The position numbers were made by a program, and so were the translations under genes. From the NCBI GenBank assembly GCA_022606425.2, contig JAHDVF020000211.1, positions 4,154,001-4,218,000 of the forward strand: a stretch of DNA of 64,000 nucleotides. The letters are read 5' to 3'. How positions within the stretch are numbered: position 1 is the first letter of the stretch; every line of letters starts with the position of its first letter. This stretch comes from Lepidostoma basale. Its lineage: Eukaryota > Arthropoda > Insecta > Trichoptera > Lepidostomatidae. Below are positions 1 through 7,992 of the stretch, in pieces. The notes under the pieces are model-generated. The model was not told the origin of the DNA, did no database searches, and saw only the letters and a program-made list of their open reading frames with translations.

Positions 1-300
1 ATTTATATTATCATCATGTATTATTATTATTTAATGTTATTTATTACTTTAATGTTAAAAAATAATTGTTAGTACCTTCTTATAACAAATAGCCCAACAT
101 AATTTTTAATTTTGAATATTTGTATCGAATTTTAAATGCGTTTTTTATTAGTCTTTCTTTGTTTAGTTTTTGTTATATTTTTTACACCTGAAGATGGAGG
201 TATCCTCTGAAACATGTCGTGTATTTTCATATTTTTTTATTAAAAAGTGGTCTAAACAATGTTTTTTTAATTCCCAAAGTAGATTACTATGGAATTTCAC
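1..300 (+). repeat. dispersed repeat X carrying a hammerhead motif
   Basis: A+T-rich repeat. Its block around TAGCCCA, TTGTATCGAATTTTAAATGCG and TTTTTACACCTGAAGA recurs at 43.35-43.64 kb, and without the hammerhead part at 50.69-50.87 kb. A reversed 3' part lies at 50.1-50.2 kb. The copy runs off the left edge of the window. No coding sequence was seen. It is probably the flank of a Penelope-like element; that link is inferred from the ribozyme motif only. Confidence 0.55.
184..222 (+). ncRNA. hammerhead-ribozyme-like motif, ACATGT type
   Basis: Read in order: ACAC (184-187), core CTGAAGA (188-194, fits CUGANGA), one extra T, helix II GGAGG-TAT-CCTCT, GAAA (209-212), palindrome ACATGT followed by C218, then GTGT, which can pair with the leading ACAC as helix I. 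All core positions of a type I hammerhead are present, with a very short palindromic helix III. Cleavage would fall after C218. Activity is not shown. Confidence 0.55.
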
Positions 301-471
301 AATTTAAATGCCTTAACTTTCAATAAATAAAATATGTGTATAATAAAAATATTAAAATACCTTATATTGTAGATATAAGTTAATAAATCACTTTGTATAA
401 CCAGGCTTCATTAGGGCAAAATAAAGTGTCCTAAATATTGTTTTAATTAATGCCAACTCCACCTAAGAACC

Positions 472-625
472 TTCTTCTTCTTCTTCACTTTTAGTAGACT
501 CAGGAGTCTGTCATTTCAGGCGGGTCCTCTTGAGACGCTGAACTCCAGCTTTCTCTCCACCGTTTCGAGGGTCTTCCTGGTCGGCGTTGTCCGTTTGGCG
601 TTCCATGGAGAGCTATGTGTGGTAT
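472..625 (-). mobile_element. 5'-truncated RTE LINE, 3' end with (GAA)n tail
   Basis: On the minus strand it encodes the last ~45 residues of the RTE protein found intact at 19.6-22.4 kb (RRPGRPSKRW... to TDS-stop), then a (GAA)n tail. It is flanked by a 10-bp duplication CCTAAGAACC at 462-471 and 626-635. The target was another RTE-like LINE in the opposite direction, cut at the codons for LRTTEMK. Confidence 0.8.
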
Positions 626-945
626 CCTAAGAACCACAGAAATGAAAAATCTCCGATCCGTTGAGGGAACGACACTCCGAGACACAATAAAAACATCTGA
701 AATAAGAAAAATCTGTAATGTAGAAGATGTCGTGCGATGGGGAAGACTGAGAAGACGCTAGTGGAGAGATCACGTGGAAAGAACATGTTGTGAAAGAGTG
801 ATAAATATAGCCGCAAATAAAGTACCAACAGGAAATCGACCTGCAGGAAGACCACCTAAAAGATGGCAAGACAGTTGGACATCTGCATCTCAGAACAGGC
901 TTCGAGAAATAACAGGACACAGTACTAAATAAAGCAGAAGAAGAA
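626..945 (+). pseudogene. RTE-like LINE, C-terminal domain remnant
   Basis: Plus-strand translation reads TTEMKNLRSVEGTTLRD, then IRKICNVEDVVRWGR, a stop, HVERTCCERV and RPAGRPPKRWQDSW, followed by an AGAAGAAGAATAAGAAG tail. The order matches the C-terminal ~100 residues of RTE-type polyproteins. At least one in-frame stop (TAG in the RRR-stop-W stretch) makes it dead. It belongs to a subfamily different from the intact RTE and was interrupted at its left edge by the 472-625 insertion. Confidence 0.75.
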
Positions 946-952
946 TAAGAAG

Positions 953-1142
953 ATGCCAACTAGTTTCGCTTGGACCCTAGCTACATTAGGACAATATAAT
1001 AGTGTCCTAATTTTTTTTTATAATTGATGCCAACTAGTTTCGCTTGGACCCAAGCTTCACTAGAGCAATATAATAGCAATATAATAACTATTATATTGCT
1101 CTGATGAAGCTTGGGTCCAAGCAAAACTAGTTGGCATCAATT
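953..1142. repeat. foldback element with hammerhead-like arms, ACTAGT type
   Basis: Two 55-base arms (1022-1076 and 1088-1142) are inverted copies with three mismatches and an 11-base centre. Read on the strand of arm 2, the arms give CTGATGA, A, helix II GCTTGG/CCAAGC, then AAA and palindrome ACTAGT. Each arm carries a different core lesion: arm 1 has CTAGTGA, and arm 2 has GCAAAAC for GCGAAAC. A third, direct partial copy lies at 953-1010, and another partial one (inverted) at about 407-455. Confidence 0.65.
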
Positions 1143-1150
1143 ATAATATA

Positions 1151-1313
1151 CAATTACCGTATATATTTTTTTAGCTATTGATTTGTGCCATTTAACTGTC
1201 ACGCGAATTCTACGCCAGATCAAACACAGTATGATAATCACACTGCCATCGCTGGGAATCGAACCTGGGACCTTCGGTGTAGCAGTCATAGCTCTTGCCA
1301 CTCCATGAAGGTC
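1151..1313 (-). mobile_element. SINE B, tRNA-derived
   Basis: Minus strand carries the tRNA-like head (GACCTTCATGG..., B box GGTTCGATTCC) and part of the SINE body ending near the GTATACNGTAATTG tail block. The copy is internally shortened relative to the full copy at 6362-6612. It has no 3' poly-A. Confidence 0.75.
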
Positions 1314-1624
1314 ATTGAATGTAATAATACAAAAAACTTACCCAGTAGCGTAATTACAGTACTATTTTCAAATACTCCACAGCAAATCAAATAACTTAAC
1401 TTCTGAATGTTGTACTTGAGTTTCTAGCGATGAATTAATTCCTTCCCAGAATAGGTTACCTCAGTTGGCAGGCACGAAAACTATAAACTTGGTAACCGAT
1501 CAATAAAATTAATAATCGTCTTTTTAGCTATTTTCCCATGCGAACTGACCATTGTCCATAAATCAAATAGTAATTACGTCATGTTTTCACTTCCAAAATA
1601 CCACAATGCCTCAAGACTAAAGTC
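1314..1624. other. no identifiable feature
   Basis: Mixed-composition sequence without a convincing reading frame or a repeat I could match elsewhere in the window. It could be unique host DNA. Confidence 0.4.
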
Positions 1625-2083
1625 TTCAACCAGTGCGTTTTGCCAGTCATAACATACGGAGCCGAGACGTGGACATTGACAAAAGGTCTAGTCTACAGAT
1701 TCAAGGTTGCCCAACGCGCCATGGAAAGAGCCATGCTTGGAATAACCTTGAGGGATAGATTTAGAAACGAATTTATTCGACAACAAACCAAGGTGACTGA
1801 GGTGGCTCTACGGATAGGCGGGCTGAAGTGGCGGTGGGCTGGCCATATCTGTCGGAGAACCGACAGCCGATGGGGAAGACGGGTTCTGGAGTGGAGACCG
1901 CGTACAGGATTCCGTAGAGTTGGACGTCCCCCTGCCCGCTGGACTGACGATCTGAAGAGGATTGCTGGACATGGATGGATGGGAGCGGCAATGGATAGGG
2001 GGCGGTGGAGGGCTTTGGGAGAGGCCTACATTCAGCAGTGGATGACAGACGGCTGATGATGATGATGATGATGATGATGAATT
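1625..2083 (+). pseudogene. LINE-L reverse-transcriptase C-terminal domain, (GAT)n tail
   Basis: An open frame (1640-2056) reads PVITYGAETWTLTKG, RAMERAMLGITLRDRFRNEFIR, KWRWAGHICRR, then GRPPARWTDDLKR and IQQWMTDG-stop. This is the post-RT C-terminal region common to several insect LINE clades. It has no RT catalytic motifs, so the copy is 5'-truncated. The stop is followed at once by (GAT)n, which marks the 3' end. Related copies lie at 18.3, 34.5, 47.8 and 60.9 kb. The frame is uninterrupted, so this insertion is fairly young. Confidence 0.8.
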
Positions 2084-2102
2084 AAAATAGCAAATGCTAC
2101 TA

Positions 2103-2259
2103 ATTGAATAGTTGAAGTAATACAGGCACTAAGTAACAAAAAAAAATTCAAAAAAATAAGTTTGCAGTTTTGTTCTATATGACATATAGAACGAAACTGC
2201 ATACTTTGTTTTTTTTTTTTTTTTAGTACTTAGTGCCTATTTTACTGCAACCATTCAAT
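2103..2259. repeat. small foldback (MITE-like) element
   Basis: The outer ~33 bases (from ATTGAATAGTTGAAG, through GGCACTAAGTA) recur inverted at the right end (TACTTAGTGCC...ATTCAAT). An inner inverted pair surrounds TTCTATATGACATATAGAA. The arms are separated by A-rich and T-rich runs. The target duplication is not clear. Confidence 0.6.
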
Positions 2260-2496
2260 TGTCCAGATAAAAAAAAAAACACATAGGTATCGAAATAGGT
2301 TCGTAGTAGATAAAGACCGATCAAAAAATCTTTTTTTTTATCAGAAATCATTCATTTTTTCAATATTTCCACTAAATACCATATATTCCCAAAGTCATAC
2401 ACTGTTTAAATTATGTGATTTTTTTTTAATTTTTACTCAAAACCAGAGGTTATCAAAGTCAATCAGGATTAAAATTTCATGCCTTAGTTTATTTTT

Positions 2497-3023
2497 AGCT
2501 AGAATGGCAGTGCACAATGGTGTTCTTCTACCGACCCTTATGTATGGAAGCGAAGCATGGAACTGGCAAAGGAAGGATGAAAGTAGAATAAATGCAGTAG
2601 AAATGAGATCTCTTAGACGAATGTGTGGATATTCTGTGTGTGATAGAGTGTCGAATGAAAATATAAGAAGTGAATGCGGTGCGAATGATGGTGTCATGAA
2701 CAAAATAATGAAAGGATCATTAAGATGGTTTGGACATATGGAAAGAATGAATGAAGAAAGAATGGTAAAAAAATTATATGTTAATGATGTAAATGGTACC
2801 AGAAATAGAGGAAGACCGAGGAAAACGTGGCACGATCAAATAAATCAAATATTGAATGTCGGCCATGTGAGGAGTCAGAGAAATCGACGCGCGTGCATGA
2901 CACGATGTATGAATGTTGAGGAATCGAAAGAAATATGTCAGGAAAGAAAGGTGTGGCAGTCCATTCTTTCTGCCTACCCCTTCGGGGAGACGGCGTGATG
3001 GTTAGTTAGTTAGTTAGTTAGTT
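2497..3023 (+). pseudogene. LINE-A copy 1, C-terminal domain with (GTTA)n tail
   Basis: Frame 2504-2998 (164 aa) reads MAVHNGVLLPTLMYGSEAW, RINAVEMRSLRRMCG, KGSLRWFGHMERM, RNRGRPRKTWHDQI and ends SAYPFGETA-stop, followed by GTTAGTTAGTTAG. This is the C-terminal region downstream of the LINE reverse-transcriptase palm. The insertion is flanked by a 13-bp duplication TTAGTTTATTTTT (2484-2496 and 3024-3036), so the 5' truncation is original. The frame is open, so the copy is young. Confidence 0.85.
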
Positions 3024-3189
3024 TTAGTTTATTTTTCTTTCTTGTTTCATATTGATGTTCATGTTGGTTACTTTTTATCTTCCTTAAAAATTCTTGGAAG
3101 GTGTGCTCATTAACAATTTTGTGAATTAGTAATAAAACATTGTGTGTAATTATTTTTTTTAATGGCGTAATATTTAGCTCTTTAAGCAT

Positions 3190-3270
3190 CACTTTAATTC
3201 TGACATCACTTTAATCCCTCATCAGAAGATGGCAGCGAGCTGGCGAAACTGGTCGAAGGCACAAACATTA
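3190..3270 (+). repeat. decayed hammerhead-like element
   Basis: Contains CATCAGAAGATGGCAGCGAG, then CTGGCGAAACTGGTCGAAGG, which resembles the hammerhead block of the ACCGGT type (GAAACCGGTCG). The core CTGANGA is degraded and the palindrome has one change. Confidence 0.4.
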
Positions 3271-3289
3271 ATAGATTTTTCGAGTAACT

Positions 3290-3520
3290 AAATACGCATG
3301 GTCTTCCATTCCTTGACAATAATGTAAGACTTTATCATAAACCCTAAATCCACCCTCGCCTTCTTTCGGAGGGACACTCCGGGCCATACATTTAGCCCCA
3401 TCATAAAACAACTACCAAATCGCATTCCAACAATGTTTCCTACAGACGTAAGAGGAATAGTCATTAGAGCTGAACCTCTGTAAGCCAGAAGACCCAAGTC
3501 CAAGTCCAAGTCGAAGTTTA
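3290..3520 (-). repeat. dispersed repeat Q, coding-like
   Basis: Minus strand reads AYRGSALMTIPLTSVGNIVG, MRFGSCFMMGLNVWPGVSLR, RVDLGFMIKSYIIV without a stop. A clear second copy is at 56.3-56.6 kb (plus strand), and a related stretch forms the middle of the hAT-type MITE at 58.7 kb. I do not recognise the protein; it may be non-coding transposon sequence that happens to be open. Confidence 0.5.
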
Positions 3521-3564
3521 TAAAGGTTAATTGATGTATGATTAAGTGTATAGAATTCCATAAT

Positions 3565-3774
3565 GATGCTATTAAAATAAACAAAAGTTGTTTGTAAATA
3601 GAAGATCTAAAAATTCTATAAGTGATATGAAATATTTACGACACGTGTTTCGTCTTATGAGGACACTTGAAGATGTCCTCATAAGACGAAACACGTGTCG
3701 TAAATATTTCATATCACTTATAGAATTTTTAGATCTTCTATTTTTAAACAACTTTTGTTTATTTTAATAGCATC
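3565..3774. repeat. 101-bp-arm foldback with hammerhead-like core, ACACGTGT type
   Basis: Arms 3565-3665 and 3674-3774 are almost perfect inverted copies with an 8-base centre CTTGAAGA. Rightward it reads TTGAAGA, T, helix II GTC/GAC, GAAA (3688-3691), palindrome ACACGTGT, then C. Only the first core base departs from CTGANGA (T for C). The palindromic block GACACGTGTTTCGTC also lies in the left arm. Confidence 0.65.
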
Positions 3775-3829
3775 TTTATAAAGGTTATTAATTATTTTTT
3801 AATTTTCATTATTTTTCTTCCCCTTATTG

Positions 3830-3945
3830 TAGATCGTGCGAACTGTTTATACAGAATATCAAATATCTTTCTGTGATGAAGGCGTCTAGCTTTTTCTCCA
3901 CCTCTTTGGTGGTTGACGACCTTCTGGTATCTCGTGCATTAGGAT
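3830..3945 (-). pseudogene. RTE-like LINE 3' fragment
   Basis: Minus-strand pieces corresponding to the GRPPKRW...W region (seen as CTCCACCTCTTTGGTGG on plus) and the stretch just after it. It is strongly diverged, with no open frame, and is placed by similarity to the 16.7 and 51.9 kb copies. Confidence 0.45.
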
Positions 3946-3966
3946 ATTAGGACTAAATAAGCATTT

Positions 3967-4216
3967 TAAAAATAACTAACTAGCTAACTAACTAACTAAC
4001 CATCACGCCGTCTCCCCGAAGGGGTAGGCAGAAAGAATGGACTGCCAAACTTTTCTTTCCTGACATATTTCTCTCGCTTCCTCAACATTCATACATCGTG
4101 TCATGCACGCGCGTCGATTTCTCTGACACCTCACATGGCCGACATTCAATATTTGATTTATTTGATCGTGCCACGTTTTCCTCGGTCTTCCTCTATTTCT
4201 GGTTCCATTTACATGT
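3967..4216 (-). pseudogene. LINE-A copy 2, 3' end
   Basis: Begins at left with the inverted tail (TAAC)n and reads leftward through SAYPFGETA, CMNVEEAREICQERKVW, QINQILNVGHVR, NRGRPRKTWHD. It is truncated at the codons for a V-NGTRNR motif. It is close in sequence to copy 1 and shares its TTCGGGGAGACGGCGTGATG end. Confidence 0.8.
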
Positions 4217-4217
4217 T
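4217..4217. other. boundary of LINE-A copy 2 truncation
   Basis: The LINE-A similarity stops here inside the codons for NGTRNR. No duplication of the 3' flank could be confirmed by eye. Confidence 0.3.
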
Positions 4218-4837
4218 TTTCAAAAATATGTTTTAAAAAAAATATTTATCTTAAAACAAAGTTTTTAAGATGAAAAATTCATAGTAGACTGGTAGAAGTT
4301 TGCCGTGCAAAAAAACTTTGGGAACCTCTGCTATACACTTTACTAATAACAAGATCTATGTTCTGCGTAGAGATATGCGTACTCTTATAGCACTGCTCAT
4401 AATACATTTTAGTGTTAACACATTGCTACCAGGCAGTGAGTAGTAAAGACAAAAGCATTTCATTTCATTGTGTGTAATGACCCCATAACAAATTTCCTAG
4501 GCCGTAAATGTCTCTCAGTTAATACGAGACATAAATAATGCATGGCAGTGCATTCTTTGAGATTCCGGAAAACGCTAACCTCTCCGCGGCCTTTAAAGGT
4601 TAAGTCCTCCTTGTTGCATTGTTACCTCATTTGGGTACCTACTTTACACAATTTGCCTTTGAGATTGGCGGTAAATATACCAATACTAAATTACAATTTG
4701 TTTTCCACTAATTCACTGTGTTATAGAATCTTCATTTGAAAACACATTCTAAAACTATTTAAACCTAACCGTTCGGTTAAACAATCGGAATTTCTTTTCT
4801 TATTTCTGTTTATTATAAATAGGAGCATTTCGGAGTC
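4217..4837. other. no identifiable feature
   Basis: Moderately A+T-rich. Short frames are present (for example 4542-4739) but none looks like a known protein, and no matching repeat was noticed. It may be unique host DNA. Confidence 0.4.
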
Positions 4838-5212
4838 GTAATGTTCTTTCTTCTCCGGTCTCAATCTAACGATTGGTCTGCAGCAAGGCGACGCATCTTC
4901 TCTTCCATTCCGCTCGGTCCTCGTCAACTCTCTTCAACTCCGCATAAGAGGTGCAGCCCATATCTCGGTAAATCTGGTCTAGGTACTCTTGGCGAGGTAG
5001 TCCTCTGTCAATCGATCCCTCGACCATTCCCTCCAACACATTATGCAGGAAACATTCGTGTCGCAACACATGACCAATTGCGCGCCTCTCTGCTATGGTG
5101 TTCAACACGTGCCTACTCTCTTCAACTCTGCTGAGAACTTCTTCATTTGTAATGTGGTCCCTCCATGAAACATGGGCAACTCGTCTGTAGGTCCACATCT
5201 CAAATGCCTGTA
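4838..5212 (-). pseudogene. LINE-K C-terminal domain
   Basis: Minus-strand frame (4866-5198) reads MWTYRRVAHVSWRDHITNEE, VLSRVEESRHVLNTI, RRAIGHVLRHECFLHNV, EGMVEGSIDRGLPRQEYLDQ, WKRRCVALLQTNR. It has the layout of LINE C-terminal domains (helix block, GH-LRH, basic patch). A second, longer copy is at 34.77-35.35 kb. Confidence 0.7.
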
Positions 5213-5540
5213 TTAAAATATTATTAATCTTTAATAAATTTTTTTGATCGTAGTAAATACTGATTTCTATAATGATGTTTTTTTTTAAGATTTAACACTC
5301 TTCCACTTTTGAAAAAATCGTTATAGTAATATGGTTTAATTTGTTATGCATAAGCAATATGTACATCTGATTCTTAATCGTTTCTAACTTGATTTTTATT
5401 GATAGGTTTAGTTCAATATAAATGTCTTAAAATATTTAATAATATGATTTGAGAAGGAGTTTTACCATGAAATTTTAGTAAAAACCTAACCGCGTAGATA
5501 TGCAATCCATTATTTCGATAGGATATCGGTTACTTACAAA
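5213..5540. other. no identifiable feature
   Basis: A+T-rich, without a convincing frame or matched repeat. Confidence 0.4.
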
Positions 5541-5544
5541 TGAG

Positions 5545-5645
5545 GTATGCTAGGGCATTATCAAATATCCTTAGCAAGCCTTAGCATGGCGAAACATGTC
5601 TTCCCATAAAATATAATAAAACTTCTAGTTTACAGACGTTTTCTT
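5545..5645 (+). repeat. hammerhead-like element, ACATGT type, with conserved 3' block
   Basis: GGCATTATCAAATAT is followed by TAGCATGGCGAAACATGTCTTCC and the block ATAAAACTTCTAGTTTACAGACGTTTTC. The same arrangement (GGCGAAACATGTC, then ATAAAAC...CAGACGTTTTC) occurs at 40.9, 58.35 and partly 59.6 kb. GAAA and the ACATGT palindrome are intact; the CTGANGA core is not. Confidence 0.5.
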
Positions 5646-5685
5646 TTATGTTAACTATTTTCGCATTTAATTTATTTGGTTATAC

Positions 5686-5862
5686 AATGCTTTCCTTGGT
5701 CTTCCACGACTTCTCAGTCGGAAAATTCGACGAACGTGCATGTTACGATGTATGAATGTGGAAGAATCAAGAGAGGTATGTCAGGATAGAACGGTATGGT
5801 GGTCCATCCTCTCTGCTTACCCCTCCTGTGAAACGGCGTATTGGTAAGTTAGTTAGTCAGTT
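5686..5862. pseudogene. LINE-A copy 3, two opposed fragments
   Basis: 5686-5716 is LINE-A on the minus strand (codons RSRGRPRK). From 5717 the sequence switches to the plus strand and continues from the codons for RKIRRTCMLRCMNVEESREV to the end, with GTTAGTTAGT. The switch falls near the same place in the protein, as expected from an inversion during insertion (twin priming). Confidence 0.65.
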
Positions 5863-5895
5863 TTTAATTATTTTATATGGAGTTTTACATCATTG

Positions 5896-6168
5896 ATTAA
5901 GATGGTTTGGACACATGGAAATAATCAATGAAGACAGAATAGTGAAGAAAATATATGTGAACAATATGAACGGAGCTAGAAATAGAGGAAGGGCAAAGAA
6001 AACGTAGGGTGATAAAATCAATCATACATTAAATTTCGGTCGCATAAAGAGTCAGAGAAATCGACGTGCATACATGACACGATGGATGAATGAAAGGAGA
6101 AGAATGTTAGGACAGAACAATGTGGCGGTTCATTATTTTTGCCTACCTTGTGATGGTTGGTTAGTTTT
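5896..6168 (+). pseudogene. LINE-A copy 4, 3' part
   Basis: Starts at codons LRWFGHMEIINED and runs to the 3' end TGATGGTTGGTTAG. It has a stop (TAG in KKT-stop-GD) and a shortened C-terminus lacking the FGET codons. It is decayed. Confidence 0.7.
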
Positions 6169-6204
6169 ATTAAGAGACATTAAATACAGCAATTAAATAG
6201 TATT

Positions 6205-6255
6205 GGAATACCTGATGATGTCAACATAGGTTGACGAAACAGCTGTCGCGAAAAA
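6205..6255 (+). ncRNA. hammerhead-ribozyme-like motif with intact core, ACAGCTGT type
   Basis: CTGATGA (6212-6218), T, helix II GTCAAC-ATAG-GTTGAC (six perfect pairs), GAAA (6236-6239), palindrome ACAGCTGT, C6247. Every conserved core base is present. Helix I is not obvious from the immediate flanks (TTGGAATAC against GCGAAAAATG). It is the same subfamily as the foldback at 39.5 kb. Confidence 0.55.
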
Positions 6256-6361
6256 TGAAAATACAATTGTGACACATAAAACAAAGATTTTAAATTAAAC
6301 GGTTTAAAATTAATATTATATATCAGTTACTAATTAACCGCCCTACCTTTGGGTAATTTGT

Positions 6362-6612
6362 CGACCTTCGTGGCTGAGTGGTAAGAGCTCCGATTTCCAT
6401 TCTCAAGGTCCCGGGTTCGATTCCCGGCGATGGCAGTGTGATTGTCGCACTGTCATTGGACTGGTGTAGAATTCACGTGACAATAAAATGGCGATAGATT
6501 GGCTACCTATCACATGTCATGAGAATCAATATAATAGCTAAAATAAATTGTATACAGTAATTGGGTTCAAACGACCTGTTGTATACAAGGAGAAAAAAAA
6601 AAAAAAAAAAAA
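6362..6612 (+). mobile_element. SINE B, full-length reference copy
   Basis: The head is tRNA-like: A box TGGCTGAGTGG (6371-6381), B box GGTTCGATTCC (6414-6424), and a T stem CCGGGTTCGATTCCCGG. The body follows (CACGTGACAATAAAATGGCG, then CTACCTATCACATGTCATGAG), then the 3' block GTAATTGGGTTCAAACGACC, GTTGTATACAA and a poly-A of ~20. It is about 250 bp. The internal promoter boxes suggest RNA polymerase III transcription of a source copy. The A box resembles tRNA-Leu/Ser, but the parent tRNA is not settled. Eleven further copies or parts occur in the window. Confidence 0.85.
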
Positions 6613-6833
6613 TTCCGAGATACGTGCAAAAAAAGCAGGTTTTTTATAAATGAGATTTAATTCTATATTAATTTTATTTTTTTAAATTACGAAACGTCAA
6701 ATACTCGGCCGCACACTTCGCCTGCCCCTTGTAAAACTATCATATTTATGAAGACTTGTACTCGAGTGTTGTTGGCACACGCACGTATCCCTAACAGTTT
6801 GTACATTTTAGGTACATTACTTTTTCTCAAGCG

Positions 6834-6890
6834 CGTACGTGATACGGGATAGCGCAAAATGGTACAGTCTCAGTGAACGTATCACGTACG
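6834..6890. repeat. 13-bp perfect inverted repeat (hairpin)
   Basis: CGTACGTGATACG (6834-6846) and CGTATCACGTACG (6878-6890) are exact inverted copies with a 31-base loop, in a CpG-rich patch of otherwise A+T-rich DNA. Function unknown. Confidence 0.6.
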
Positions 6891-6999
6891 TTCAAATACG
6901 TAGGGTGGTTAAATGACTTATAAATATTTACTGTATGAACTCTTTTGTTCCATAATTTGCTAAAAAAATATTAATGGTGAAACTCTTGATGTTGATACA

Positions 7000-7218
7000 A
7001 AACTTTTTTAAGATAATCAAATGATTTTACTGAAATCTCTTAATGGAAGTTCATTTTAAATAATAATTAAATAAAACGATGTTTTTTAACTATTTCCACT
7101 TTTGTCTTTATTTAGACACCAGTCTGTTGATGCCAGCGAGCCTGGCGAAACCGGTCGCTGTCTAAATAAAGAGAAATGTGGAAGTAGTTAAAAAACATCG
7201 TTTTATTTAATTATTATT
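7000..7218. repeat. foldback with hammerhead-like loop, ACCGGT type
   Basis: A leader (AATCAAATGATTTTACTGAA..., shared with 24.3 and 54.0 kb) precedes 60-base arms at 7059-7118 and 7159-7218 (three mismatches). The 40-base loop holds CTGTTGA, T, helix II GCCAG-CGAGC-CTGGC, GAAA (7147-7150), palindrome ACCGGT, C. One core base is wrong (T for A6). The long arms would act as helix I (TTTAGACA with TGTCTAAA next to the core). Confidence 0.65.
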
Positions 7219-7879
7219 CAAAACTTTTTTCTTTTATTTTTAATTAATTTTTTTTTGTTTTTCTATAACCACAATTAGGGTAAAATTCTTGGTATATTCA
7301 GGTTAGAATGCGTGTTGTTGGAGGTCTTCAAGAGGATTCAAACTATTCGTATGTGATGGGAATCAAAGTAAAGAACGATAACAGTGCAACTGCATACAAA
7401 AACAAGATGATTCCCCACAAATACGTGTGTTAGAAGATGTATCATGAGCTTACTTAAAGAGGCGTCATAAAACGTAAAGGTCTTTTCGCATGACCCCAGT
7501 CCAAACTGCGAACTCTCCGTGACATAACGGGTAGCAATTTGTTGAGTCTTGTGGAGACACACGCTAGTTTCTACTGTTTCCAGCGCTAACTATTATTATT
7601 GGTGCTAAAATGCGGAAACTCTTCGTCTTCTTCTTCTTCTCACTCGGCTGCCGCTCGGATCGTGACCTGCGATGCATCCCATTCACGATTTGACGATCCC
7701 CGTCCATCTTTACCCACATTCTATTTTGTAACTTATAAGGTACTGCAGGTATGTCCGTAAAATAAAGTACTATTTTATACACAGCTATTCACTTTACGTC
7801 ACATGGAGTGATGTTCCTACACTCGTGTTTCTGAAATTATAAATTACTTATACTTTCGTATGAATCAAATCAAATCAAT
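7219..7879. other. no identifiable gene; possible LINE tail
   Basis: Mostly unmatched. At about 7620-7690 the minus strand has codons HRRSRSERQPSEKKKK over an AGAAGAAGAAGAAG run, like the C-terminal end and (GAA)n tail of a LINE, but the match is too short to assign. Confidence 0.3.
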
Positions 7880-7992
7880 TCCAATTTGCATCTTCGTCTC
7901 TATTGAGATATAATTAAATCATGAATTGATAACCCACGGAGGGTGAAATCCAGTATTCGTGTACAAGTATAAGTATACATTCACAAAAAAAA
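7880..7992 (-). repeat. dispersed repeat F, fragment
   Basis: Minus strand reads TTGTGAATGTATACTTATAC, then CACCCTCCGTGGGTT and ATCTCAATAGAGACGAAGATG, matching the start and core of F as seen at 54.2 kb. It ends in a (TTGATTTGATTT)-type run shared with the LINE-R tail. Confidence 0.6.

Noticed and set aside
1640..2056. host gene with a 138-codon frame
   Set aside because: It is the C-terminal domain of LINE-L followed by its (GAT)n tail; related copies exist in the window.
3001..3025. (GTTA)n as telomeric repeat
   Set aside because: Insect telomeres are usually TTAGG. The run is 4-base, short and always attached to LINE-A or E 3' ends.
6362..6440. functional tRNA gene
   Set aside because: A and B boxes are present, but the head is not a full cloverleaf and always continues into the same non-tRNA body and tail in many copies; it is a SINE.
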